This document shows positions 40,854 through 51,300 of a DNA stretch of 64,000 bases, piece by piece. The notes under the pieces are model-generated. The model had not been told where the DNA came from, ran no database searches, and saw nothing but the letters and a program-made list of their open reading frames with translations. The first letter of the stretch is position 1; the number at the start of each line of letters is the position of its first letter. The DNA lies in contig JAGTXO010000003.1 in assembly GCA_019448385.1 (NCBI GenBank), positions 1,550,001 to 1,614,000 of the forward strand, in the 5' to 3' direction. This stretch comes from Diacronema lutheri. Lineage: Eukaryota > Haptophyta > Pavlovophyceae > Pavlovales > Pavlovaceae. A program made the position numbers and the translations under genes.

Positions 40854-42325
40854 ATGCACTACGACATGGTCGAGGATGCGGCGATGGCACTTCTGTTGGT
40901 AATCATCTCCATCGTCGCCACGCGCAATGCGCGAAAGCTCGAGTGGCGCGAGAGACCGACGGGCCGGATTCACTCCCGCGACCGCCTGCACGTTTTGCGC
41001 AAGCTCGACGAGCTCCCGGAGAAGGAGTTCAAGCGGATATTCCGCGTCGAACGCGCGACGTTCGACGTCATCCTCAAGAAGATCTCGCATCGGATTGAGC
41101 GCCGCATGCCGAGCAGGGCTCACGCGCGTGGTCCGGCGCTACCGCCCGTGCTCATGCTCGCCTGTGCACTGCGATTCCTCGCGGGCGGCTTACACTGCGA
41201 CATCTGCTTCAAGTGGGAGATATCACGGTGCGTGAGCGCGCGCGCGGCGCGCGCGCCACGCGGCCGCGATTACGAACGACTCCACCTCAGTGCCCTTGGC
41301 ACCCTCTTCGGCTCACCAGAGCCCTCGCGCGACGACGTACGCGCTTTTCTCGCTCCCCCGACGCCGTGCGCTCGCTCGCGTTGCGCAGGTCCAGCTTGTA
41401 CCGCGCGGTCGACGATGTCGTGGATGCGATCAATGCCGAGTTCACGTTCGACTTTCACCCTGGAAACCTAGCGCAGGTGCAGCTCCTTTCAAACGAGTGG
41501 GCGCATCTCAAGGGCTCGTACGTGCGAGGCATCGTCGGCGCTGTGGACGGAATCGCGGTCAAGATCCGCCGCCCGAGTGGCGACGTCCTGAACCCGGCTG
41601 CGTACTTCAATCGCCAAGGGTTTTACGCGCTCGCCGTGCAGGCTGTGTGCGATGCGCGCCGTCGGTTCATCTTCGTCTCCGCCAACTCCGAGGGCAGCAT
41701 TCCCGATTCGGTGGCATGGGCTTGCTCTTCCTTTGGTAAATTCCTCAGCAGCACAGGGCTGCCCCCTGGCTATTGCATCGTCGGTGACGCAGCGTACCCG
41801 CTCTCCTCCTCCTTGCTCACACCATATCCTGGCGACACGCTACCGTCCGATAAGGACGCGTTCAACTACTGGCAGTCGTACTACCGCATCGAGATCGAGT
41901 GCGCCTTCGGCATGCTCAACCGCCGCTGGGGCATCTTCTGGCGCCCGCTCGAGATGTCGGTCGGCAAGGCCACTCGAGTCATCACGTGCTGCATGAAGCT
42001 CCACAACATCTGCGTCGATGCCGAGGACGAGGATTTCGAGGTGGACGAGATCGACTGGGACGGCATGCCGGTACCCTCGTCACCGTTCGACCCGCAGGAC
42101 GAGTGCGAACTTGAGGAGCTTTCGCTCGCGCACCGGAGCAACCGCCGCAACGAGAAGAATGATCTGCGCGAGTTCCACCGTAAGAACCTCAAGCAGATGG
42201 GTTTCCAGCGGCCCAAGGTGGGCAGCCGTAAGCGTCATCGCGGAGAACCGCGCGCCGCGTGCGAAAGCTCATCCTCACTCGAGTTGTCGTCATCGACAGG
42301 TCCGTCTCGCTCATCGCACATATAG
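40854..42325 (+). mobile_element. PIF/Harbinger-type DNA transposon, intact transposase
   Basis: Transposase exons are 40854-41227 and 41389-42325 (374+937 nt, GT-AG, 161-nt intron), giving 436 residues. The DDE superfamily 4 nuclease is complete: first Asp in IVGAVDGIAVKI, second Asp in CIVGDAAYPLSSS, Glu in YRIEIECAFGMLNRRWGIF. ITCCMKLHNICVD is the usual closing helix of Harbinger transposases. An N-terminal helical region (FKRIFRVERATFDVILKKI) matches HARBI1-like proteins. The C-terminal tail is charged and Ser-rich. There are no stops or frameshifts, so it may be young or domesticated. No Myb-like partner gene lies beside it, although autonomous Harbinger elements usually carry one. It sits between the DES1 start and the SET gene start. 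Confidence 0.85.
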
Positions 42326-42493
42326 GGGCGCCACGCGCCTCAACATGATCGCAATCCTGGCCCGGATGCTTTGTGCGCGCTCTCTTTCGCTCGCTACGTT
42401 CGTTGCCCCCCGGCCCTATGAACGCCCCTCGCTGACTACGCCGTTATTAGTAGCTGACTGGGGAGAGGGTGAAAATTAAATCAAAATTTGATC
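42326..42493. other. Right flank of transposon and SET gene leader
   Basis: 168 bp. Its stretch from about 42350 to 42465 resembles 11720-11820, suggesting that it is still transposon sequence. The rest, up to the SET gene start at 42494, is A/T-rich (AAAATTAAATCAAAATTTGAT). Confidence 0.4.
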
Positions 42494-43921
42494 ATGCTTG
42501 ACGATGACGTCCTGCGCGCCTTCCGTGACGCGCCAGGCGGCGAGCGCCTCGAGCTGCACGCGGCACTCCGCCTCGAGTGGGGCAGTACCCCCTCCGGACC
42601 GATGCGCCAGCTCGTTTGCGCCGACGACGTGGGCGTGGGCGAGGTCCTGGTCCGGCTGCCGCGCGCGCTCGCGCTCGGCGCGCCCCTGCCGCCCGTGGTG
42701 CAGTCGGCCTTCGACGCGGCGTGCGAGGCGCGCGCGGCGCCCACCATGCTCCGCCAGACGCTCGGTCGTGCCCTCGACCTGCTGACGACCGCGCGCCCAT
42801 CGTGGACGTTGTACAGCAGCCGGCTGCTGCCCGACGAGGCCGCATCCGACCTCAGCTCCGACTCGTTCACGTCGGTGGAATTGGCGGAGCTGCAGAGCGA
42901 GCCGCTCGCCGAGCGCATACGCGCAAGCCGGGCGCTCCTCGACGCCGTGTATGACGCGTTCGATTGGTCTACCGCCGGCATGCCCGCGCGCTTCTCGCGC
43001 GAGCGGTTCGTGTGGGCCGTGCACTGCGTGCGCTCGCGCGCGTTCGCCGTGCGGCGCTGCGAGGGCGAGACGCAGCTCCTGCTCTGCCCGTTCATCGATT
43101 TGGTGAACCACTGCGCCGCGGCGAACGCGCGCGCTGACTTTGCGGCCGACTTGGACGAGTGCGTGCTTGTCGCAACGCAGCCTATTCGCGCCGGCGACGA
43201 AATCGTGCGCGACTACGCTCACGGCAGCCCGGTGCCCGCCTCCAACGAGCGGATGCTCTACGCATACGGCTTCGTCGCGCAGCAAAACGCGCATGACGAG
43301 CTGTACCTCAGCTTCCGCGACGAGATCGCGCTTGCGCTCGATGAGGCCAGGCGGGCGTCGACCAGCGAGACGCGCGCGGGCGCGGGCGCAGCGAGCGCAC
43401 GCCGCCGGGTGCAGCTGCTTCTTCGCGCGCCCAGCGTCGAGGGCCAGAGCCGCGGCGTCGCCGCGATCCGCGCGCGCGACCTCGCTCAGCCGCCCCTCGG
43501 CGCCTGGTCGTCACAGGCCATGTATCTCGCGCGCGCGCTGTGCGCGACCGACCGCGAGCTCGTGTCGTCGACGGCGCTCGCGATCCTCGCAGCCGGCCGG
43601 CCCGTCTCGCGCGCCAACGAGCGCGAAGCCGCGCAGCTCGTCTGGCGCAAGCTCGTGGCTCTCGTCGCTGCGTTCCCGACGACGATCGCGGACGACGAGC
43701 AGCGGCTGCGCGAGCGGAGCGAGGCGCGTGGCGCGTCGCACGCCGCCGATCGGACGGCGCTCGCGCTGCAGCTGCGCATTTCGCGCAAGGTGCTCGTCGA
43801 GTCGGCGCTCTGCGTGTACGCGCGTTACCGGCGAAGCGCGTTGCGGCCCTTTGCGTGCGCTCCGGTGTGCCCCCCGTCTTCGCACGCGCTGCGGTGCTCG
43901 GCCGATCCAAACTCTGACTGA
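42494..43921 (+). CDS. SET-domain lysine methyltransferase, Rubisco-LSMT/SETD type
   Basis: 475 residues, one exon, from ATG 42494. GVGEVLVRLPRALAL opens the SET fold. RFSRERFVWAVHCVRSRAF is the helix of the inserted iSET region, and LCPFIDLVNHC is the conserved DxxNH SAM/active-site motif. EIVRDYAHGSPVPASNERML and YAYGFV supply the closing Tyr region. The C-terminal 200 residues (LYLSFRDEIALALDEAR onward, NEREAAQLVWRKLVALVAAF) are the Rubisco-LSMT substrate-binding domain. Members methylate Rubisco large subunit, aldolases, actin (SETD3) or ribosomal proteins. The substrate here cannot be told. No clear plastid transit peptide is visible. Confidence 0.82.
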   Translation: MLDDDVLRAFRDAPGGERLELHAALRLEWGSTPSGPMRQLVCADDVGVGEVLVRLPRALALGAPLPPVVQSAFDAACEARAAPTMLRQTLGRALDLLTTARPSWTLYSSRLLPDEAASDLSSDSFTSVELAELQSEPLAERIRASRALLDAVYDAFDWSTAGMPARFSRERFVWAVHCVRSRAFAVRRCEGETQLLLCPFIDLVNHCAAANARADFAADLDECVLVATQPIRAGDEIVRDYAHGSPVPASNERMLYAYGFVAQQNAHDELYLSFRDEIALALDEARRASTSETRAGAGAASARRRVQLLLRAPSVEGQSRGVAAIRARDLAQPPLGAWSSQAMYLARALCATDRELVSSTALAILAAGRPVSRANEREAAQLVWRKLVALVAAFPTTIADDEQRLRERSEARGASHAADRTALALQLRISRKVLVESALCVYARYRRSALRPFACAPVCPPSSHALRCSADPNSD

Positions 43922-43972
43922 CCGGTACTGTACTCACTGAGGACAAGAACGAGGGCCTTCCACGTGACGAGA

Positions 43973-46900
43973 ATGGCTCCGTCGCGGAAACGCGCGCGCG
44001 GGCCCGACCTTTCACGTGCGGCGGTCGTCGCGGATGAGGGCCCCGGCGAGAACGGCGAGGCGCGCGCCGATCCCGAGCTTCTGTCGAGCGGGCTCCCGCG
44101 CGTCAGCCTCAAGCTGCCCAAGGGCACGCTGCCCGCCGCGCCCAAGGTGCGGCTGCCGACGGCGGACGAGCAGCTGCAGATGCGCGCGGCCGACTCGTCC
44201 GAGGAGCTCGCGCACGCCAACCTGCTGCACATGCAGTTGGAGGCGCTGCTCGACGAAATTGCCGTCGAGTACGCTGCGCCCGGCGCGCGCGCGCTCGACG
44301 AGTGGCTCCGCGCGCTGCGCGGCGCGCTCCTCGCGCTTCCGCCGTCCGAGCCGCTCGTCGATGGCGACGCGCTCCCGCTCGTCGCGGGCGTCGAGCCGCT
44401 CGAGTGGCAGCCTCCGGCGCGCGTGGTGCTGACAGGCTCCTACCTTCTCCGCACTCAGCTCCTCCCCGCGCTCAACGTCGACCTGGCCGTCGAGCTGCCG
44501 CGCGGCTGCCTGCGCGAGAAGGACCACCTCGACGGCCGGTTCGCCGACCGCCGGCAGCTGTGGCTGCACCACCTCGCGGTGCTGCTCTCGCACCCAAACG
44601 CGGCGGAGGCATGGGAGGCGCCGGCATCCGGCGCGCCCGATCCCGCCGCCGCGCGCGGCGCCATACGCGCCGTCGCGCGCCTGTGCGCGCGTGTGGATGT
44701 GCTCGCATGGGGGGGCGATGGCGGCTGGCCCGTGCTGAGCGTTGCGCCCGCGAGCGTCGATGCGGCGCGCGCACTCGGCGGCGCGCCGCTCGCCGTGCGG
44801 CTGATCCCGTTCATCGCGCTCGACGCGTTGCCGCTCAGCCGCCTCCGCCCGTCGCGCTGCTGCGTGCGTCCACCGGCGGGCGCGGGCGCGGGCGCGGGCG
44901 AGGGCGAGGGCGCGGCGCGTGGCGCGCCGACCGCGCGATACAACGCGCAGATCCTCGCGGACGCGGCGCACGTGCCCGCGCTTGAGGCGATGCACGCCGT
45001 CTTCTCGCGCGACGCGCGCGGCTCGCTGCGCGACGGCGTCCTTCTCGTCAAGGCGTGGGCGCGCCAGCGCGGCTTCTGCGCGCCCGCCGCCGGCGTCGCC
45101 GAACCAGCGTCGGGGCTCACGCCCTTTGCGTGCGCGGCGCTCGTCGCGGCGCTCGCGCAGCGGCGCGTGGTGACGAGCTCGATGAGCGGCGCGCAGGCCT
45201 TCCGCGTGGTGCTGCACTGGCTCGCAGGCGAGGCCGTGCCGCCGCTCGTCCTGCGCCCACCCGCCGGTACGCCTGCGCCCGCCGACGCGGACGTGACGTC
45301 CCTGCTCGCCGAGCACGTCGCGAGCGGCGCGCACGCGCTCATCGTGCTCGAGCCGCGCTCGGGCGCAAACCTGACGAGCGGCATGTCGGCGGGCGCGCTC
45401 GCCGACGTGCGGCACGAGGCGCGCATCGGCATGCGCTTGCTCAGCGCCGCGCTGCCGCTGCGCACGCGGCTCAACCCGGCGTCGGCCGCGGCCGGCGCCG
45501 CGGCGGCGGCATCCGGCGGTGGCGGCGGCGGCAGCGCGGCCGGCGCGGCCGGCGTGACGGCGGACGGGCGCGCGGACGGCGGCGGGGCGGAGGGGGCGCT
45601 CTCGTCCGAGCGGTCGATCGCAATCTTCGAGGCGCTCTTCGTCAAGCGCGTCGAGCCCGCGCTCAAGTGGGACGTGCAGCTGCGCGTGACGCTGCCGCGC
45701 GCCGAGTCGGCGCGGCGCGCCAACACGCTCGCCTCCGATGCGGCGGCCGCGCACCGCGCGCCGGGCACGGCCGGGCTAGACGAGCATGCCGCGCGACTGC
45801 TCGATGCGGAGCACGTGCTGCGCCGCGCGCTCGGCGACCGCGTCCGCCTCGTTCGCGTCGGTAGCGCCGCGCTCGGCCCGTGCGCGCCCGCGCGCGCGCG
45901 CTCGCCGCCGCGCGAGCTGCGCGCGCTTCTGCTCCTCGCGCCCGATCCGCTGACCGTCGCGCGGCAGGTGGATCGAGGGCCGGCGGATGCGGAGGAGGCG
46001 GTTGCGTACGGCGATGCGGCGGCGGCCGACGCGGCGCGCGCCGCCGTCGCCGACTGGCTCGGCTTTTGGGGCGGCGCGTCTGAGCTGCGCCGCTTCAAGG
46101 ACGGGCAGGTCGTGCACGCGGTCGTGTGGCCGCCCGAACGAGCGGACGGCGTGTACGAGCGGAGCGGCGTGCTCTGCCGCATCGCGCAGTACGCGCTCAG
46201 CCGGCACCTGCCCGGTGCGCGCCACGGCGCGCCGCCCGTCCACGTGCACTGGCCGCTCGGCGCGCTGCTCGCGCCGCTCGCGCTCGCGGGCGCGGACGGC
46301 GGGCGCGGCGCGCTCCACGGCGCGGCGCGTGCGGCCGACAAGCTCGCTGGCGCGATCCGGCGGCTGCGCGACCTTCCGCTCGCCGTGCTCGACGTGCGTC
46401 CGACGTCGAGCGCGCTGCGCTACGCCGCCGAGCCGCCGCCGCAGCCGCTCGGCGCCGGCGTTGCGCCACCGGTCGGCGCGAAGCCTCTATGCATCGTCGT
46501 GACGCTCGAGGGCTCGGGCAAGTGGCCGACGGACGCGGATGCGATCGACGCGCTGCGCGCGGCGCTGCACGTGCGGCTCGCGGAGAAGCTGCAGCAGGCG
46601 AGCGGCCTGCCCGGCGTCTTCGAGCCCGGCGGCCCGCCCGACTCGGTCAGCGCGTCCGCGGACCACGTCGACATGCTGCTCGATGGGTACGCGTTGCGCG
46701 TCACCGTCACGCACGACGAGCACCTGCGCGCCGCGCGCGCGGCGGCGGACGCAGCGCGGCGCAACGGCGCCGCCGAGGCGGACGGCGCCGACGCCGACGC
46801 GCGCGCCGCCGCCGACGCGCGCGTCGAGCGCGTCGCGCGCGCGTGCGTCGCGTTGCCTGCGCTCGCGGCCGCGCTGCGCCAAGTCGCGCTCGCGCAGCCC

Positions 46901-48521
46901 GCGTTCGCGCCGTGCGCGCGGCTTGCGAAGCGCTGGTGCGCGCGCCAGCTGCTCTCGCCGCACGTCGGCGACGAGCTGCTCGAGGCGCTCGCCGCGCATG
47001 TCGTCGTGGGCGCAAACTCGCCGTCCGCGCCAACCGGCGGCGACAGCGACAGCTCGTCGGCGTACGAGCCGCCCTTCTCGGCGACGACGGCCTTCCTGCG
47101 GCTGCTCGCGCTGCTCGCGCGGCACGCGTGGGACCAGGGCCCGCTCGACGTGCCGCTCCGCACCGAGCTGCCCGCCAGCTCACTTTCCGGCGCGCTTGAG
47201 CTGGCGGCCGCCGCCGCGCCCACCGCGCGCATGAGCGCGCCGGCGGGCGCGCCGCAGCATCCGCTGCTGCGCGTCTCTCTGCGCGGGCTCGACGCGGCGG
47301 CGAGCAGGCTGGATGTGGGTGCGCTCTGCTGCGCGCAGGCGCCCGCCATCGCCCAGCTGGCGGAAACAGCCGCGTACGATGGCGTCGACGGCGGCCGGCC
47401 TTGCCGCGTGGTCGCGCGTCGGCTGAGCCGCCTGGCTGAGGCGACTCTCGCCGAGCTGTGCGCGCAGCTCCTCTCCGACGCGCCCGCGGAGGAGGACACG
47501 CCTCCGAGCGGCGCCGCGCACGGCGAGGCCGCCGCTCGCCTGCTCGACGGCGCATGCGAGCGCGCGGTCTCGGCCGCGCTCACGCCCGCGCTGCGCGAGT
47601 ACGACGTGTTGCTCGCGCTGAGCAAGCAGGTGCGCGGGAAGACCGTGGGCATGCGGTCGCGCAGGCGCGGGCACGCGCAGGCGTATGGAGTCGGAATGCG
47701 CGCGGCGAGGCGCCAGCGCGCGGCGTTCGCTCGAGGCGCGCGGTCAGCGCGCGGGGTCGCCATGGCGCCATGCAGCGCTCACCGCACCGGATTCGTGCCT
47801 CGCTCCCCCCGCCCCCCCCCCCCCCCCCCCCCCCAACCCACCCACAAACCCCAAATTATCTCGTGCGGCGGTGCTCGTGACGCCAGGCGCTACGCGAGCT
47901 GTCTGCGAACAACGGCCGCGGCCTCTCGGGCTTCAAGAACCTGGACGCGCTCTCCGCCGCGCCCGACTGGCCGAGCCGACTCGGCGTCGACCGCGTGGGC
48001 GCGCTCGTGCGCGAGCTCGAGTCTACGTACGGTCATCTCGCAATCTTCTTCCTCGACCGGTGAGCAGCGCCTGCGAGCGGGAGGTTACGCTCGCACAGGC
48101 GGGCAGACAGACGTGCGCAGGGGGCAAGCGGGCGAGGCGGGTGGAGGGCAGGGCGGCGTGCGGCTCGCGCGATCCCCTCGCGCCGCTTGGTCGGGCCGCG
48201 CGCGGCCTGCTCGGGGCGCGCGCGATGCGTCCGCGTGCACCCGCAGCCACGCGTGCCGGCAGCCGTTTTGAGCCTCGCACGCGATTCCTCCTCTGCGCGC
48301 GTCCGCCGCGCAGGCTCGAGGGCAAGGCGATCGCACTGCGGTGGAAGCCGACCGCGTTCGTGCCCGTCAAGTTCCGCGTAGGCGCCGCGCGCTCGATGAT
48401 TGCGCTGCCAGGCGCGTCGCGCGCCGAGCCGGTGCTGATGGTGCCAAACGTGCTCGAGTTGTTGCAGGACATGCTCGACTTGGGCGAAGGGCTGCTCACC
48501 GTCGCAGAGCCCGTGCGCTGA
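43973..48521 (+). CDS. NOL6: NOL6/Utp22, small-subunit processome protein
   Basis: Exons 43973-47629, 47887-48059 and 48314-48521 give 1345 residues (human NOL6 has 1146). VLTGSYLLRTQLLPALNVDL is the Nrap nucleotidyltransferase-fold strand, followed by LPRGCLREKDHLDGRFADRR. The segment ELRRFKDGQVVHAVVW is the family hallmark. ALLVAALAQRRVVTSSMSG-type helices and the C-terminal IALRWKPTAFVP and VLMVPNVLELLQDMLDLGEG match the NOL6 end. Gly/Ala-rich inserts explain the extra length. Utp22 binds Rrp7 and the 5' pre-rRNA domain in the nucleolar 90S particle. The last intron junctions are inferred from frame and family match. A poly-C tract stands in intron 1. Confidence 0.88.
47812..47834 (+). repeat. 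Poly-C tract in NOL6 intron 1
   Basis: 23 consecutive C on the sense strand, followed by AACCCACCCACAAACCCC, about 52 nt before the inferred acceptor at 47886. Confidence 0.9.
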
Positions 48522-48612
48522 TCGGACTCGCGTTTTAAAAGTTGATCGTTTTGGCCAATCCGACCCACGGAGCCTGCTGCAGAGCACGGACGCAAAGAAA
48601 GTCAGGTGCGCC

Positions 48613-48762
48613 ATGGCCACCGCGTTCGACGTCGAGACGCTCTTCGAGGAGTCACTCGCCGCGCAGGTGCGGATCGAGCCGCAGGCTGCGGTCGAGTCCG
48701 AGGAGGCTGATACTCGGCTTGACACGCGCCCGCTCGACGACGCGCCGGCGTCATCTCCAACT

Positions 48763-48799
<37 letters not shown>

Positions 48800-50537
48800 G
48801 CGACGGACCGGCCGAGAGCCCGTCGGCCAACGGCGGCGAGCGCTCGCGTGGGCCGGCTGGCGCGAGCAGGGAGCCGAGCCTCGGGCGCGGCGCCGAGGAT
48901 CAGGGTGGCGCGCGCCGAAGCACGGAGCGTGGCCACGAGCGCGACTGGCGACGCTCCGCCGCCGGCGCTGACAGCGAGCACGGCGGCCGCGGCCGGCGCG
49001 ACTACCGCGGGCGCGGCGAGCGCGAGCGCGACGACTACCGCGACCGGCGTGGCGAGTACCATCGTGACGGGCGCGGCTACCACGATTCGTACCGCCGCGG
49101 CGACTATTCGCGCGACTATCGCGACTACCGCGACGCGCGCCCGTCTGAGCGCTCGCGCGATTACGGTCGGCGTGACGAGCGCGAGTACGCGACGCGCGAG
49201 CGCAAGCCGTCGCCGACCGACGAGGAGCGCGCGGCGGAGGAGGCGAAGCGCGAGGCGGCAGAGGCGCAGCGCGACGAGCTCACCGTGCTCATCCAGCGCG
49301 TCCACCCTCGCGCCGATGACTTTGAGCTCTTCGACTTCTTCTCGCAGGCGGGGACAGTGAACGACATCCGAGTGATCAAGGACCCTCGCTCCGGCCGCTC
49401 CAAGGGGTGAGCCAATCCAAGCGGCCGACCGATCGACCGACCGACTGACCGACCGACCGACCGACTATGCGTGGCGCGGCGCCATGCGCTCTCACGCGGC
49501 ACGCGCTTGCGCCGCTCATCCACCACCCTGCGCCCACCGCGCCCTCCCCGCAATGCCCTACCCGCTTCCTACCCGCTTCCTACCCCCTTCCTACCCCCTT
49601 CCTACCCCCCGTCGACCGCAGCGTCGCCTACGTCGAGTTTGCGGATGCCGAGTCGGTCGTGCGCGCGATGGCGCTGAACGGGATTCTCTTCATGGGGCAG
49701 CCTCTGCTCGTCTCGCCCTCACACGCTGAGAAGAACCGGCAGGCGCAGCAGGCGAAGAACGCAAGCGCCGCCGCAAAGCTGCTTGGCGAGCAGGCCGGCG
49801 GCGGGCTCGTGCCGTCCGCGACCAAGGTGCGCGTGAGCAATCTGCCCGTCGCGGTGAGCGAGGCGGACCTGCGCGGCGTGCTCGAGGCCTTCGGCCCGCT
49901 CGTCTCCGTGCAGCTCGCCGAGCCGACCAACAGCGCGCGCGAGGCCACCGTCGAGTACGCGCAGCCCGCGGACGCGAGCACTGCCGTTGGGCAGCTCGAC
50001 GGGTACCTGCTCGAGGAGGCGTGCACGCTGCGCGCGGCCTTTGTCTCCGTGCCCAGGCCAGCGGGCGCGTTCTTCGCTCCGCCGCTCGCTGCCGCGTTGC
50101 CCCTGCCCGTCGCGCCGCCTCCGCCGCATGGTGTGCTTGTGCCACCGCCCGTCGCGCCGCCCCTGCAGGCCGCGGCCGAGGCGGCCGCCGCAGCTGCGGC
50201 CGTCCTCGCCATCCAGCCGCCCACGCAGTGCATGCGCTTGCGCAACCTCTTCGATCCGGACTCGGAGGCGGTGCGCGCCGAGCGCGACTTTTTCGTTGAT
50301 TTGCTCGACGACGTGCGCGAGGAGTGTAACGGCTTTGGCAAGGTGCTTGACGCCTTTGTCGACCCGCGGTCGGCGGACGGCTCCTTGCACGTCCGCTTCG
50401 AGAGCGCGGACGCGTGCGCGCGCGCGGCCGTAAGCATGTGCGGCAGGTGGTACTCGGGGAGCCAGCTGACCGCCTCATACCTGTCCTCGGACGCCTTCGA
50501 CGCCGCGCGCGCAGTGCCAGGCATCGTGCACGTTTGA
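48613..50537 (+). CDS. RBM39: RBM39/CAPER-like splicing factor
   Basis: Exons 48613-49406 and 49622-50537 (794+916 nt) give 569 residues. The N-terminal third has a run of 12 Pro and an RS/RD/RY-rich stretch (ERERDDYRDRRGEYHRDG). RRM1 is split by the intron: VLIQRVHPRADDFELFDFFS and VNDIRVIKDPRSGRSKG join VAYVEFADAESVVRAMAL. RRM2 begins TKVRVSNLPVAVSEADLRGV. The C-terminal UHM has CMRLRNLFDPDSEAVRAERD and CNGFGKVLDAFVD. This order (RS, RRM1, RRM2, UHM) is that of RBM39/U2AF65-related factors, which bind ULM peptides of SF3B1 and help 3' splice-site choice. Intron 1 is repeat-rich. Confidence 0.9.
49407..49621 (+). repeat. RBM39 intron with GACC and CTTCCTACCC repeats
   Basis: Near the donor the intron has a run of GACC/GACT tetramers (about 49426-49466). 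Near the acceptor it has four CTTCCTACCC(C) units (about 49565-49610) that form the polypyrimidine tract before GTCGACCGCAG. Confidence 0.85.
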
Positions 50538-51300
50538 GCCGGCAGACGCGACGGTGCGCCCGGCGGGTGGACAGGCGCAATCGCGCGAGGCGGCGAGGTG
50601 CGGCTGCCCGCGCCTCCGCTGCCGCTGCCGTGTGCTCTGCGCGCCGCGCTGGCAGCTGTGTGCAGCGCAGGCGTCTTTCTCGAGCCCTCCAGGACAATGG
50701 CGGTCGCTGCCGGTGCGGCCCGTCGTTCGTGCGGCGCGCTCCAGACGGCCGTGCCGCGCACGTTGCCGGCGTGCGCCGGCGGCCGCACGCCGGCTGACGC
50801 GCGCCGCCTCGCCCCTCAGGCGTGGCGTGGCGTGCTCCATCGGCGCGCTCGCGCTCGGCTGGCTGAGGCGGCGCGCGCAGGCGGCCACGCAGCTCCGCAC
50901 GCGGCCCCGCGCCCGCAGGCCACTCATCCGTGCGCGCGTTTCAGCGCGCTTCGTCCGCGCCGTCCTACGACTCCGGGGGCCTGGGCGTCGTCAGGCAAGG
51001 GCGCAGGGCCCTGGGCGCGGCCCGGCATGGTCCGGTCGTACTCAACGCGTCTGCCCGTCAGCCGACAAATGCCGTGCATTGCGCCCGCGGCCCGCCGCGT
51101 ATTCAAGTTACGTGCCCAATGATTGCTCAGCGCCGACGCGCCTTGCCTCCGGGCAGGCGTGCCTTCGACCGGGCAGGCGCGCTGTGAAAGCACCATGGCG
51201 CCTCCCGCATGTGCAGAGCGCGAACATCAATCTTGGGCCTTGAACACCCACTCCGGCCACTCCCTATTGCCACGACCGCCCGCCCGCAACGGCCGCCCCT
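50538..51300. other. Convergent intergenic region
   Basis: 763 bp between the RBM39 stop and the inferred end of the SANT gene. Several open frames of 60-230 codons cross it, but they are Arg/Ala-rich, match no family I know and look like GC-rich noise. A short repeat pair GGGCAGGCGYG occurs near 51152-51180. No RNA gene is recognised. Confidence 0.4.

Noticed and set aside
50598-51122. 174-codon plus-strand frame downstream of RBM39
   Set aside because: No recognisable domain, composition typical of noise, no supporting splice or conservation signal.
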